Positions 1-10,626 of a stretch of DNA of 49,600 nucleotides are shown here, in pieces. Both the position numbers and the translations under genes were made by a program. The stretch is from Gnetum montanum (lineage: Eukaryota > Streptophyta > Gnetopsida > Gnetales > Gnetaceae): assembly GCA_015680685.1 (NCBI GenBank), contig MNCI01034627.1, positions 1,021,193 through 1,070,792 on the forward strand, in the 5' to 3' direction. The notes beneath the pieces are model-generated. The model saw nothing but the letters and a program-made list of their open reading frames with translations. It had not been told where the DNA came from and did not search any database. The stretch's first letter is position 1, and each line of letters starts with the position of its first letter.

Positions 1-42
1 CATAAACGCATAAATTATATACATTCAAAAGTAACCAACCAC

Positions 43-1229
43 TTGATCGATGCTGCTCACTATTTGTTGGCAGGAGTAGACATCATGGACAACAAGCAAT
101 TATTCTTACCACTGTATATCAATGGACCGCATGGAACGATCACCCGAGAAATCAACATGGAGTCTATTGATTTAGGTTTAATGACAAACAACACCTTTGT
201 GGCATCAACTCAAAAAATGTTAGATTGTTTTGAAATGATAACCAAGACTCTGGACCTAGAAGCTAATAACATCACCGAAGACCCCTTGGTTGAAGTCCCC
301 ATTACCGTGCTAGATGGCAAAGTTAAACTCCTGAAACTAAGTACATTGTTAAGCTCACAACTGGCCAATGACATAGCACAAGTGCTTAAAGACAACATAA
401 AAGCATTTGCTTGGTCCTACACTGACATGCCCGGGTTAGACCCTCGAATAGTCCAACACAAAATTATACTCGACCCAAAATTAAGATTAGTGAAACAAAA
501 AGCACGTAAGGTTAAACCTGAAGTAGCATTTGCAGTCCGTAATGAAATCACCAAACTTTATTAGGCTGGTTTCATTTGGGCTGTTGACTATGCTGACTGG
601 GTATCAAACATGTTCATTGTCCCAAAGAAGAATGGAAGTAATCGTCTATGCATTAACTTTCGGGACCTCAACGTTGTGACCATAAAAGATGATTTCCCCC
701 TACCTAGCATTGATCAACTAGTTGACTCGACTGTTGGACATGCCTTATTATCTTTTATGGATGGCTTTTCAAGATATAACCAAATTCGGATTAACCCCGA
801 GCATAAACTTAGGACGACCTTTATGACACCATGGGGTACTTTTTGCTACATGATGATGTCATTCAGTCTCAAGAATGTCGGCGCTACATACCAAAGAGCG
901 ATGACATTTATCTTTAGTGATTATATCTTCAACTCGCTCAATAACTATGTGGATGATTTCATCATTAAATCAAAGACATCAAAACAACATATACAAGACC
1001 TTGACTTGGTACGCAAACATTGTTTAAAATATGAGTTGAGACTTAACCCAATGAAATGTGTCTTTGGAGTCAAAACAGGAAAATGCTTAGATTCATATCC
1101 TCAGAAGCAGGGATACGAGTAGACCTCGATAAGGTTAAGGCCATAACAAACGTAAAACCACCCAGCAACCTTACTAAACTTCGTGGTCTGCAAGGTAGAT
1201 TATAGTTCATCAGACATTTCATAGAAAAA
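43..1229 (+). pseudogene. Element A reverse transcriptase (decayed)
   Basis: RT copies element RNA into DNA in the virus-like particle. Visible are the N-terminal AFAWSYTDMPGLDP block (about 400-435), FPLPSIDQLVD, FMDGFSRYNQI, TPWGTFCYMMMSF and the catalytic YVDD (about 946-957). An in-frame TAG at 562-564 stands where D and E relatives keep an open codon; about 1082 a one-base loss shifts the frame after the KTGK block; another TAG lies near 1203. The linker upstream of RT (EDPLVEVPI) is also present. The family assignment is secure; the gene is clearly dead. Confidence 0.88.
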
Positions 1230-1640
1230 TTGACAGACAAGTTGAAACCTATGAACCATTTGCTATGCAAGAACGTCCATTTTGAATGGACCTCGCAGTG
1301 CCAGGAAGCATTTGACAAAATTAAAATAGCACTTGTTCAATTACCCATAGTTTATCCACCTCGAAACGATAAACCGTTCTACATCTACCTTGCCACTTCG
1401 GATTCATCAATCGCATCCATGCTTTGTCAAAAACGAGATGACGAAACTGAAGTCCCTATTTATTACTTAAGCAATGCATTAGTAGCCCATGAAAGGAAGT
1501 ACAATGAGGTGGAGAGGTCATGCTTAGCCCTTGTCTTTTCCTTAAAGAAGTAACGACATTACCTCTTCCATAACCAAGTCAATATAATCTGCAAGGATAA
1601 CATACTCAGAGCCATCATAGGAAACATTTATGAGTCAAGT
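1230..1640 (+). pseudogene. Element A gypsy-type RNase H (first RNase H)
   Basis: This segment follows RT and carries the block PFYIYLATSDSSIASMLCQ, then IYYLSNAL and KYNEVERSCLALVF, which is the ordinary Ty3/gypsy RNase H that would degrade RNA in RNA/DNA hybrids. The first acidic motif is already weak, as is usual for the Tat lineage, where this domain is thought to be degenerate. A TAA at 1551-1553 interrupts it inside the conserved KK-RHYLFH region, and the reading frame continues behind the stop. Confidence 0.82.
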
Positions 1641-2115
1641 AGAATGGCTCGGTGGAAAGCCATGATAGTTGAGTTTGACCTACACTACATAGCGCAATCA
1701 TCAGTTAAAGGTCAAGCCATAACAAATCAAATGACTACATCACCAATGCATGATCGAGTAGTAATAGAGCCAGAGTTCCCAGATGAAAATGTGAGTGTAA
1801 TAGACACCGTACCCGATGAGTATGATGCCATTTTGAGCTTTGATGGAGCATCCACCTCTCGAGGGGGAAGTGCTGCTACCGTCATCACCTATCCCTTTGA
1901 GGAGATTCGACCCTTTTGTTACCATTTTGACTTTCATTATACCAACAACATAGTAGAGTATGAAGGTCTTCTTAGAGGTCTCATCGTAGCACTAGCTTCA
2001 AACATCAATCGGAGGTGACTCACAATTAGTTCTAAATCAAGTCACAGATGTTTATGCCTGCAAAGCACAACACTTACAACCATACTGTGATTTGACTAAG
2101 CACTTACTGAAATAA
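1641..2115 (+). pseudogene. Element A second (archaeal-type) RNase H
   Basis: After WKAMIVEFDLHYIAQSS comes a second RNase H: ILSFDGASTSRGGSAA (first catalytic Asp in FDGA), NNIVEYEGLLRGL (catalytic Glu), then GGDSQLVLNQV (catalytic Asp in GDSQ). A duplicate RNase H in this position is the hallmark of Tat-lineage elements. The frame breaks near 2016, between LRGLIVAL and the GDSQ motif, and a TAA follows at about 2113. Homologues are at 22879-23346 (C), 29589-29950 (E) and 43416-43700 (D). Confidence 0.85.
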
Positions 2116-3549
2116 TTCAAAAATATAGACGTGCAACATGTTTCCAGAAATGAGAACACCATCACAGATGCACTTGCAATGTTAGCCCTAAACTTAGTGC
2201 CAAACATGTTCCACACGTTGCCTAGTGCTATAATTAGTTGTACTAAACCCATAACTGATAATCCCGATGAATTGCTGATTGCATCCATTAGTACATTATA
2301 GGCCGTAGAATGGTACGATGACATAAAAGAGTACCTTTTACATGGTGAACCACCTCAACATCTGACGAATGCACAAAAGGACGCAGTACAAAAATGTTCT
2401 CGACAATATGCGTTGGTAGGTGACATGTTATGTCGTCGATCCTACGAAGGTATCCTGTTAATGTGCGTCAGTAGCACAGATGGCCAGACCATTGTGGAGC
2501 AAGTACATGAAGGACTCTGCGAAGGGCACATAGCGCCCAAAGTAATGACAACCAAAATAAGGCATTTAGGATACTATTGGCCACTCATGGAGTACGACTT
2601 TGTCTCCAAGGTCAAAACGTGTGACACGTGTCAAAAGCATGGTAATCTCATACATGTCCCACCCAATGAATTGCATACAGCCCAAATCACATGGCCCTTC
2701 CAGAAATGGGGGTTAGACATCATTGGACTAATAACTCCCCCATCTTCCACTGGACATAGCTTCATCATAACCGCAACTGAATATTTCACGAAATGTGTAG
2801 AAGCTATTCCTCTTAGGAAAACCACATCTAGACACATATGCAACTTCATTCTAGAAAACATTGTGACCTGTTTTGGCATTCCAATGACCATCATCACTGA
2901 TAACGGGCCATAGTTTAGCAGTACCAAAACCAGAACATTCTGTGAAGGTCTAGTGATAAAAAATTCATTTTTGTCCCCATACTACCCTTAGAGCAATGGA
3001 CAAGCTGAAGCTACAAATAAGATCATCATCTCAGTGCTAAAGAAGATGCTTACACAGAGCAAAAGAAAATGGCATGAACAACTAGTATATGCACTATGGG
3101 CTTATCGCAGTACGCATCGGACTTCCACAGGTAAAACACCATATAGTCTTGTTTACGGTTCAGAAGTGGTCTTACCTTTGGAACTGCAGGTACCATCCTT
3201 AAGGATCACGCTCTCCAGACTCCTCAACGAAGAGCAAAACAATGACTTGCACATTGTCGACTTGGATTTGGTAGAGGAGGAACGCACGCATGTGCTCGAT
3301 CAGATTGAATGGTACCAAAGGCAAAAACGATGGTGCCATCAACATGATATCCATAAACTCCCAATCAAGGAAGGCGACCTTGTACTCAAAGCTATTTGGG
3401 AACTCCTGGACAAATTCTCAACCAATTGGGAAGGTTCCTACTTGGTGACCAAAGCATTTGACAATGGAGCATTTAAACTAACCGATATGAATGGCAATGA
3501 ACTCGCACTTCAGATGAACCACTTGTACTTGAAACCATTCTACATCTGA
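2116..3549 (+). pseudogene. Element A integrase (decayed)
   Basis: Integrase inserts element DNA into the genome. The N-terminal zinc-binding part shows HEGLCEGH and CDTC (HHCC). In the catalytic core the first Asp is in WGLDIIG, the second in ITDNGP and the Glu in NGQAEATNK. Downstream are WHEQLVYALWAYR and the C-terminal FSTNWEGSYLVTKAFDNGAFKL region, ending YLKPFYI before a TGA at 3547-3549. Stops at about 2301 and 2911 and near 2989 break the frame. The linker at 2116-2410 matches the same part of C and D. Confidence 0.88.
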
Positions 3550-3554
3550 ACATG

Positions 3555-4135
3555 AACTTAGGTAAGTTTGTCCTAGAATCATGACGGTAAACTGATACCA
3601 CAGTTCATCCTGGAATCATGACGGTAAACTGATACCATAGTTCGTCCTGGAATCATGACGATAAACTGATACCATAGTTTGTCCTGGAATCATGACGGTA
3701 AACTGATACCATAGTTTGTCTTGGAATCATGATGGTAAACTGATACCATAGTTCGTTCTGGAATCATGACGGTAAACTGATACCACAGTTCATCCTGGAA
3801 TCACGACGGTAAACTAATACCATAGTTAGTCCTAGAATCACGACAGTAAACTGATACCATAGCTCATCCTGGTGTTATGATAATAAAATAGCACCACAGT
3901 TCATCCGCAATGACAATAAACTAGCACCCGTCCAGTACGACTTCAAATTACCATAGTTTTTTTCACCAGAGTCCGCCAAGACTATAAACTAGTTCGCCTC
4001 TTCATAGTCTAGCAAGACTATAAACTAGCAGTGTACCATTTGCTATGACGATAAACTAGCATTGTCCAATGGGTTATGATGTAAAACTAACCCACGATAG
4101 TCCACCATAACTATAAACTGGTAGCTTCGTCTCTA
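3555..4135 (+). repeat. Tandem repeat block after integrase, element A (37-bp unit)
   Basis: Imperfect head-to-tail copies of a 37-bp unit begin right after the pol stop. The core is GTCCTGGAATCATGAC followed by GGTAAACTGATACCA. The first nine or so copies are close to one another; further downstream they degrade into shorter units (TCTAGCAAGACTATAAACTAG type). The same core (TAAACT with a nearby GTC/GAC) recurs at the equivalent place in C, D, E and F. Confidence 0.9.
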
Positions 4136-5120
4136 GTCTCCTGATCGGTAGCTGCATTCAGATTTCATCAGAGCTGCTGCCGCACTCATCACTAGTTGAT
4201 CTTAACAACATTGTTGCCATCCACACTCAATGCCTAAAATCTTATTTGGTGCCTTTGTTTCATCAGTTTCTGTTCAAGTTTTATCACTCACTCGTGGTTT
4301 TCTTATCTTCTTAGAGTTGTGTTTGCAGGATGACACTCAGAGGTGTTCATACGAGAATGCACTTCATCACAGAGGCAAGGTATCACATTGTGCCTAACAC
4401 ACGTAACTAGGTTAATCAAGCCATTCACTAGTACACTTCCCGTTACACTTCCCATCTATTCCTCAACATACTCTACTCAGTCATACCCCAGAGACATCCA
4501 AGGCATTCCAAAATGTTGAGCATGCCATTGCGCACTGCAACACTTTTCAGTAGTTGCAACACACAGCTTGGCATTTTCAGCCAAGATTTGATAAAAAAAA
4601 AAACCCTTAGCACTTCCCATACAAGCCCTATGCACGAAGGAAATTGTCTTGGAAGCTCAAGTAACATCTCATTGCTTGGCTTTGGCTCTCTACCAACAGG
4701 TTACCTCTAATGCCAAATAGAGGTCCCGTTCCTCCAAAGAACGCAACACATCATCATTGTGGCTTTGGTGATGCCGACAAGTCCTCTTGAACACTAAACA
4801 AGAGTCTTGTTCCACCAAAGGACGTATACCTCATGTCTTGGTCCCAAGTCTGCTAAAAAATGCCTACTGACAAGGATCAACATGACCTATACACACACCA
4901 GAGCATCCCTGTCACTGTGCACAATTCCTTGATCAGTTCCCAATCTCCACAATTTCCATTTCCCCTATCCAGCTATAAATTTCATTTCGCTAATTCCATG
5001 TACTACTGAACATGGTGCGATGACACCAAGCCAAGTATCAAAGGACAATGTTTCTACCAAGTCGCTTGTGGTGTTTTGTAATTCTTTGTCGACGCTTCTC
5101 GGGTTGATTCCTCCAAGTTT
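4136..5120 (+). other. Element A 3' non-coding region
   Basis: No real gene. The stretch aligns by eye with the same region in C (25200-26270) and, reversed, in F (about 47765-48790). It holds a conserved block at about 4300-4390 with a splice-acceptor-like TTGTGTTTGCAG followed by a short ATG-led reading frame (MTLRGVHTRMHFI). Further down are conserved non-coding strings such as CTTGGTCCCAAGTCTGC. Confidence 0.7.
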
Positions 5121-5150
5121 CAATAAAGAGGGGCCAATGAAACATGACAA
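5066..5150 (+). other. Hairpin across PPT and LTR start, element A
   Basis: TTGTGGTGTTTTG at 5066 can pair with the LTR start TGAAACATGACAA (5138-5150), and TTCTTTGTCGACGC inside it pairs with the strand containing the polypurine tract. The outer stem has two or three mismatches in this copy. The polypurine tract is CAATAAAGAGGGGCCAA (5121-5137), the expected primer for plus-strand DNA synthesis. See the finding on this structure for the other copies. Confidence 0.7.
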
Positions 5151-6551
5151 AATTTTGAGCTTAGTACTCCTCCGAAAAGAATCAAGCTAAGCCGTGATGC
5201 CCCCCCAAGCATGAATGAAGCTTGGAAACATCGTGGACAGCAGCAAACGGAGTCGAACAGAGCAAGAAATGGTTCCTCGGGACCCACAGAAGACTACGAA
5301 AACATCGGGAATCAAACTTGCCATACTCAGCTCAAAACACTTCGTTTTACTGAATACGCATAGTGTACATGCCCAGTGTATATGCCTAGCATACATGCCC
5401 AGTGTGCGAGTCCAAAGATTACCCAGAATAGGCACTCCAGGGCAAGGTTTTCACAAGGCATCGACTCTTAGAGACAGGGCAATGGTTAGGCGTCATCATG
5501 GACTCAAGAAAATTGAGTTTTGATCTCGAAACCATGCACTTTGGGGTTCATACGCTGAGCATGTACATCCTGTACACCCAGCGTGTACGCCCAGTGTGCA
5601 CCATCCAGCGTGCACCACAACGTACATCAGTGGAAGACATCAATAGAACCATGTTAGATCAAGTCCAAGAATATCAGCAACACTCTCGAGACATCCAAGC
5701 CCAAATTCGAAGGGTGAACTGGATACTTCTCATTGTAGCAGTAGTTTGTAAAAATGACTTCTTTTGTTTTAGTCAAGTCTAAACGTTGAGTTCACACGCC
5801 CAGCGTGTACACGCTGGCGTACAGTAGTACACGCTAGCGTGCAGCACACTATACAATTGTAAAATTTCATTCGTCTACACTCGGTCAACACTCCACATGT
5901 CACCTGATCTGGAATTCTAGCACCCCACAGCCAATCACCCCATTTCAGATCCAAATTTAATGCTCAAAGCTTGTACAAAACCCTAATTTTAGACTAGATC
6001 AGGGTTCGAAAAATCGGAGGCATCTTGGCAAAAATTTGGGGCAATTCACACTGGGAACATCGAGAACATTGCATCCTTCACGCTGGGCTTCTATCCTACA
6101 CTCTGAGCATATAGCCTTCATGCTATGCTTGCAGTCGAATCTAGTAAACCATCATCCCACAGAATCCACCGGAGCATTTTGTTCGCCTTGTGTCAGATCC
6201 ACAACTACATTTAGACCAGTGCATTATAACTTCCATTATGCAATAATATTGCCACATTTCTTTCGCTAAGATTTGTTATATTTTTTCGTTCATTTTTATG
6301 TACTTATTGTTTACATTCCTGTACGTTTATGTCCGATTATACATTTGTTACGCTGTTTGCATATAACCTAGTGTATTGCACATCGGCATATGTTTGGAGA
6401 AATCCTTGTCTGATCTGCGTGCGGACCACCCAAGGTACTCTACCTTCGTCGATTCCAGCTTGCCCTCAAGTGAAGGTAGGATCTTCTGTGTCTGTCTGTA
6501 AATCTCTCGGCGTACACTCCATTTCAGCCATCGATGATTTTAGATAGTACA
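5138..6551 (+). repeat. 3' LTR of element A (1414 bp)
   Basis: Starts TGAAACATGAC straight after the polypurine tract and ends TAGATAGTACA. U3 (about 5340-5850) is rich in variants of a CCCAGCGTGTACACGCTGG-like word. The last 150 bp (from about 6404) match the conserved block just before the LTR end in B, C and F (GATCTGCGTGCGGACC, TACCTTCG, CTCAAGTGAAGGTAGG). A clear TATA box like that of B is not kept. The only flank visible is 6552-6556 (TGCAT), so the target duplication cannot be tested here. Confidence 0.85.
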
Positions 6552-6930
6552 TGCATCCCCCTACAGCAGCAAAGGCTACAACATCGTAAAGTGAGTGCCT
6601 CAACTAACATGGTTATTTGAGAGTCCAAATTCCAGTGCATGCGTAACACAGCTTGCCGTGTGGAAGGCTTCAATAGGTAGGTTAGAACCCTCCATGGATG
6701 TAATATAGCTCATCTTGCGGAGGGGACACTTGCCTACAGGAGGTTGAAGAACAATGCCAACCAGAGATGAAAATGCAAATAAGCCCCTCAGAGCACTCTA
6801 ACGAGGGACTCAGCTAAACATCACCTCTGCTCTCTACCTTAACCTTTGCAAAACCAATGCAACACCCTCAAGCATGGCCAAGCGATGTCCTAGCACTCAC
6901 CAAGCGATGGCCTCAGCATTTCGCCTGCTA

Positions 6931-7009
6931 CGGTGTTTCGTATTCTTTGCTGACGTCCATCAAGCTTGTTCTCTAGACGTCGAAAAAGATGGAACAATGA
7001 AACATCCAA
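6931..7009 (+). other. Hairpin across PPT and LTR start, element T
   Basis: CGGTGTTTCG at 6931 faces the LTR start TGAAACATCC (6998), and TTCTTTGCTGACGTC pairs with GACGTCGAAAAAGATGG, which contains the polypurine tract. The primary sequence differs from that of A, C and F, yet the pairing is kept, which suggests selection on the structure. Confidence 0.6.
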
Positions 7010-7964
7010 AAAAATGTAGGGTCATCCTGACCTCATCAAGATCTTGCAGTCTGCACAGCACTGTGGCAGTTCATTGGGAGGAGAACATTTTGAGTCCAGG
7101 ACGGCCAGTTCAGAAAATTTTCTACTTTGGGCATGGATGTGTTCCGTACCAACTTGCCTACCCATCAAAGTAGCCTGAACAGCTGGTAGCCTGCTCAGAA
7201 ATGATGTGCAGAATTGGCGACAGTATCTTGGGTGCACATGAAATAGTTCAGCAAGTTTTCTAAGTCACGAAGCCTGCTACGCTATGGTATGATATGTAGC
7301 GTAGCAAGCTTCAGAAAATAATGGCAGAACGAAATGCTACGCAACGCAATGTCACATAGCGTAGCATAGCAACAACTTCACTACTCGCTCCCCTCACCCA
7401 ACTTTGAGACTTGCAGTGATATCTCTTTTCGCTAGGAAGCAGCGGACCACATCTGCTACTATGCTATGCTGAGCTACATGGCACAGCAAGGCATAGAAAT
7501 CCTACAGAAGTGACAGAAGGTAGTTCGAAAGGAAAAATCAACAAAGTTTGCAAAACCTACATCATGGGAGAATGGGTTACAAATCAGCAAAACTGTCGTG
7601 ATTAAGGCCAGTCGCTATGCTACGCTACGCTAAGTAGCATAGCATTGCGTAATAAGTATGTGACATATGATGGGATGTGTGGCAAGATGCTACGCCACGC
7701 CAAGTAAGCCACGTCACAAAGCATAGCGTGGCATGCAGGTGGTCGTGCGACATCAATGCACTCCACCCAATCAGACCGTTGGTACATGTCTCTAGGAGCT
7801 GACAGCACAGTTGTGACGTAGTAGGATTGCAGTTATTGCATGGCAGGCTCGCATCACAATGGTCTTGTAAGCCCAACGGTCACAGACGGTTCGAGTAATG
7901 CCAGTGAAGTAATGCAAGTCTGCGGCACGTAGTATTCAAACGGTCCCTTTTGCTTACCTTCAGC

Positions 7965-7977
7965 CCTATAAATATCC
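7965..7977 (+). promoter_or_regulatory. TATA box of LTR T
   Basis: CCTATAAATATCC lies about 970 bp into the LTR, just downstream of the U3 word repeats, where the retrotransposon promoter is expected. Transcription would start about 30 bp downstream and read the plus strand. Confidence 0.55.
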
Positions 7978-8220
7978 TGACAAACAGCATAGAAAAGGTC
8001 CAAAAAATTTTCTTGGCTAAAAAAAGAGAGAGAAAAGGTACCTGCAATTTGGCAAAAGAAAAGAAAAGGCCAGTAATATGTAAAGTTAGTAATTTCAAAA
8101 GGGGGTTTGCGTCCTCCTGGAAGCAAAGGCTTTCCCCCCCCTCTTTTTTGTTTTGGCTAGCATTGTAACAATCATACACATCTATTTAATGCTGTAAATA
8201 GAAAACCTCTCCCGACTGGC

Positions 8221-8225
8221 GTAAG
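8221..8225. repeat. Target site duplication of element B, left copy (GTAAG)
   Basis: GTAAG directly abuts the LTR start TGTATTGCC at 8226. The identical pentamer follows the other LTR at 21564-21568. A five-base duplication is standard for Ty3/gypsy integration and proves that B is one complete insertion. Confidence 0.92.
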
Positions 8226-8810
8226 TGTATTGCCCGAAATCATCGGTCTCCGACTGGAAGGGAACAGGGACCGTGGGATCACAGGACGAGCACAGAAGAT
8301 CCTTCCTTCGCCTGAGGGCGAGCTGGAAGGAACGAAGGTAGAGTACCTTGGGTGCTCCGCATGCGGATCAGACAAGGATTTCCCCGAACGTACACCGAAG
8401 TGCTATACGCTATGTTATACGTAAACGACGTAACAGGCGTAAATCAGAGTGTAAACAGCGCAAACGATGCAAACAGTGCGTAGACGTAAACAAGCATAAA
8501 CAGAATACATGTAAGAATTAACACACACTATAAACAATTGTAGGAAGAAAATGTAACAATGGCATTACAGAATGAAAGTACAATACACCGGTCTAACGCA
8601 GTTGTGACTAGAACACAAGGAGGAAGAAGAGCCCAGGTGGATGCAGGGATGATTGTGGTTGGTTCACACTGTAAGCACAACGTAGAGGCTGTATGTTCAG
8701 CGTACAGGGTTTTCCAGGGTAAGAGGTTTTGTGCTCTGGTTCACAGCATCTCTCTCTCTGGTGTGCTCTGGGAATTTCTGTCAACCGTCCTTGATTTCAT
8801 GAAAACTTGG

Positions 8811-8822
8811 GCTTTTATACAA
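8811..8822 (-). promoter_or_regulatory. TATA box in the 3' LTR of B
   Basis: Minus strand TTGTATAAAAGC. The identical motif stands at 20857-20868 in the 5' LTR, about 630-700 bp from the LTR start and just downstream of the palindrome array. This fixes the limit between U3 and R. Confidence 0.7.
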
Positions 8823-8909
8823 GGTTTTGATGGCGGACTCGGGTTGGGACACACGTGGCGCGTTAACCGGGTGCAAGACCGTAAAATTTACAAGCGTACA
8901 ATATGTTAC

Positions 8910-9350
8910 ATTTGCCGGGCGTATACGCTGTCTGCAGTGAGCGTAGACTGTGGGCGTATACGTTGGAGGTGCTAGGCGTATACGCTGTCTGCAGTGAGCG
9001 TAGATTGTGGGCGTATATGTTGGAGGTGCTAGGCGTATACGCCCCTGCGTATACGCTGATGTGCTGGGCATATGTGGACTTAGGCATAGGTGTCATGGAC
9101 GCTGGGCATATACGCTGATGGATGTTGGGCGTATACGCTGAGCGTATACGTTGGTGTGCTGGGCGTATACGCTGGGGTGTATATGCTGATGTTTGCTGCC
9201 TTGTACCAAATCTTGTTTTGCAGTGCTGTTCTCATGTCGTCTTTGGAGGTTTCACGCTGGGTGTATGCATTTGTTGTACCAGCTGAGCGTACATGTGAGG
9301 CGTGTACACTGGGCGTATACGTTGGACGTGGATGCTTAGTGAAAATTAAG
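8910..9350. repeat. GCGTATACGC palindrome array in U3 of B (3' LTR)
   Basis: About six exact copies of the 10-bp palindrome GCGTATACGC and many one-step variants (GCATATACGC, GTGTATACGC, GCGTATATGC) occur, mostly inside a GGGCGTATACGCTG 14-mer. The variants are mainly those expected from loss of CpG. The array also occurs in the 5' LTR, in element F and in intron 1 of the antisense gene. Confidence 0.9.
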
Positions 9351-9442
9351 CATCGGATCTCTGACATTGTTAAGTGTGACACCAGATGCAGTTGTGGTCA
9401 TCTGTCCTGCTTAGTGTTGGACAAGTACTAAGCTCAAAATTT

Positions 9443-9508
9443 TTGTGGTGTTTCATTGGCCGCTCATCGACCCGAGAAGCGTCGACAAAGAAGTGCAAAA
9501 CACCACAA
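9443..9508 (-). other. PPT/LTR-start hairpin of B (with internal deletion)
   Basis: TTGTGGTGTTT and AAACACCACAA form an 11-bp perfect inverted repeat. Compared with F (47732-47815), about 20 bp of the loop-side strand and most of the polypurine tract are missing (after TTGGCCGCTC). The loss of the purine tract would impair plus-strand priming if it predates the last transposition. Confidence 0.7.
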
Positions 9509-9997
9509 GTAACTTGACAGAGACTTTGTCCATTACCACTTGACTAGATGTCATCGCACCGTGTTCAGTAGTACACAGGATTGGGAAAGTGGGCTTTGTA
9601 ACTGGTAGGAGAATGTGGATTATGCTTGGTGAAAAGGGGATGCTCTGGTGTGTGCATCATGCTGATCCTTGTCAATAGCCATTATTTAGCAGACTTGGAA
9701 TCCAGACATGTAATGTGCATCCTTTGGCGAAGCAAGACTCTTGTGTAATGTTCAAGAGAACTTGCTGGTAAGACCAAAGCCAGGGGAGGATGTGTTACAT
9801 TCTTTGGAGGAACAGGGCCCTTGTTTAGTTTTTAGGGGAAGCCTGTTGGCAGAGAGCCAAAGCTATGCAACTGGATGTTTTTTGATTGTTTTTGACATGA
9901 GTACTTATTTCCAAGACAACTGCCTTCCTGCCTGGGGCTTGTATTGGAAGTGCCAAAGGTCTTTTTTTGAGGTAATTTCAGATTATGTGTACATGCA
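9509..9997 (-). other. Element B 3' non-coding region
   Basis: No gene. It matches the 3' regions of A, C and F reversed (for example TTAGCAGACTTGGAATCCAGAC and CCAAAGCTATGCAACTGGATG). It is shorter than theirs: the conserved TTTGCAG/short-ORF block next to the repeats is missing, so some sequence was lost between here and the repeat block. Confidence 0.65.
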
Positions 9998-10105
9998 TGA
10001 TGGTGGATTATCGTCACACCGGGACGCATGGCAGTTTAAGGCCATACCAGGCTGTAATGGCAGTTTAAGGCCATATCGGGATGTGAGTGGTAGTTTAAGC
10101 TGGAA
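9998..10105 (-). repeat. Short tandem repeat block between antisense gene and 3' region of B
   Basis: Three or four copies of GGCAGTTTAAGGCCATATCGGG-like units. It is the counterpart of the blocks that flank pol in D and E. As pol is absent, this single block is best read as the fused remains of the block before RT and the block after integrase. Confidence 0.7.
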
Positions 10106-10268
10106 TGTTTGGCATAAATGCCTAGAATGGGGTTCACAGGGGAACTAGGATGTAGTAATTTCTATTTTTTTATTTTTGAGCGAATTTTTAGTGAAAAATG
10201 AGTAAAAAGGCAAAAAGTACCAAACTGGGAGGCGGCGGCGTAAGCGGCGGCGTCAGCGACGGAAGAGC

Positions 10269-10280
10269 ACTATAAAAAGG
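10269..10280 (+). promoter_or_regulatory. TATA box of the antisense gene in B
   Basis: ACTATAAAAAGG on the plus strand, 227 bp before the ATG at 10496, followed by a G-run. The sequence between it and the ATG is a leader full of GCGTAAGC/GCGTAAAC words. TATA-like motifs also precede the equivalent genes in E (32394) and D (45785). Confidence 0.65.
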
Positions 10281-10626
10281 GGGGGGGGAATCTTTATTTG
10301 TTACATTGCATTCTGAGCGTAAGCAACTGAGTGAGCGTAAGCGTAAACTGCGAAACCTAGTGTAAGCGTAAACCCCAAACCCCAGCGTAGAAGCCGACTA
10401 AACCCGAGAGTAGACGCCGAGCATAGAAGGTCGAGCATAGGCGTACAGAGTTTCAACCCTCAGCGTAAGCTGTCAATCCCAGCGTAGACGCTGAGATGGG
10501 AAAAGGCAAGGAAGTGGAAGGCCAAGGAAGGAAGAGTCCTAACTTAACCTTCGCAGAGGATAGCGAAGCCATGCTGCAGTGCCTGCCCCAGCCAAGGATT
10601 CCATCATGGCCTAGAACATCACACAG

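Larger units (their letters stand above)
1..6551 (+). mobile_element. Element A: Tat-lineage Ty3/gypsy retrotransposon, 3' half
   Basis: This is the 3' part of an LTR retrotransposon cut by the window start. In order it holds decayed pol (RT, two RNase H domains, integrase, to 3549), tandem repeats (about 3555-4135), a 3' non-coding region, a polypurine tract and a 3' LTR (5138-6551). Domain order and the second RNase H place it in the Tat lineage. The LTR ends at 6551, and the sequence beyond belongs to another element (T), so A most likely inserted into T. Its 5' LTR, gag and protease are outside the window. Every domain carries stops or frameshifts, so it is not autonomous. Confidence 0.9.
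6552..8225 (+). mobile_element. Element T, left part: 3' internal end and start of its 3' LTR
   Basis: A second LTR subfamily in plus orientation. 6552-6980 is its 3' internal region with no gene that I can support. A polypurine tract CGAAAAAGATGGAACAA (6981-6997) precedes the LTR start TGAAACATCC at 6998. The LTR runs to 8225, where element B interrupts it, and resumes at 21569, ending at 22184. U3 (about 7265-7720) is full of TAGCGTAGC / GCTACGCTA words. The body of T lies left of element A, outside the window. D carries the same subfamily LTR in reverse. Confidence 0.75.
8226..9455 (-). repeat. 3' LTR of element B (1230 bp)
   Basis: On the minus strand it starts TGAAACACCACAAAAATTTT (9455) and ends ...CAATACA (8226). 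The block just before the LTR end (8226-8400) matches A, C and F. U3 (about 8910-9350) is an array of the palindrome GCGTATACGC and CpG-decayed variants, directly upstream of a TATA box (8811-8822). GCGTAAAC words fill 8420-8510, downstream of the predicted transcription start. Confidence 0.9.

Noticed and set aside
3555-4135. Regularly spaced repeats resembling a CRISPR array
   Set aside because: The whole 37-bp period repeats, with no unique spacers and no cas genes; the host is a plant and the block belongs to element A.
8559-8975. Plus-strand frame of 138 codons, also at 20605-21132
   Set aside because: Present in both LTRs of B but antisense to the LTR and running into the word array; the two copies differ without codon-like pattern.
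8910-9350. Palindrome array as satellite or centromere repeat
   Set aside because: It is confined to U3 of LTRs, the leader and an intron of the same element, between recognisable LTR landmarks.
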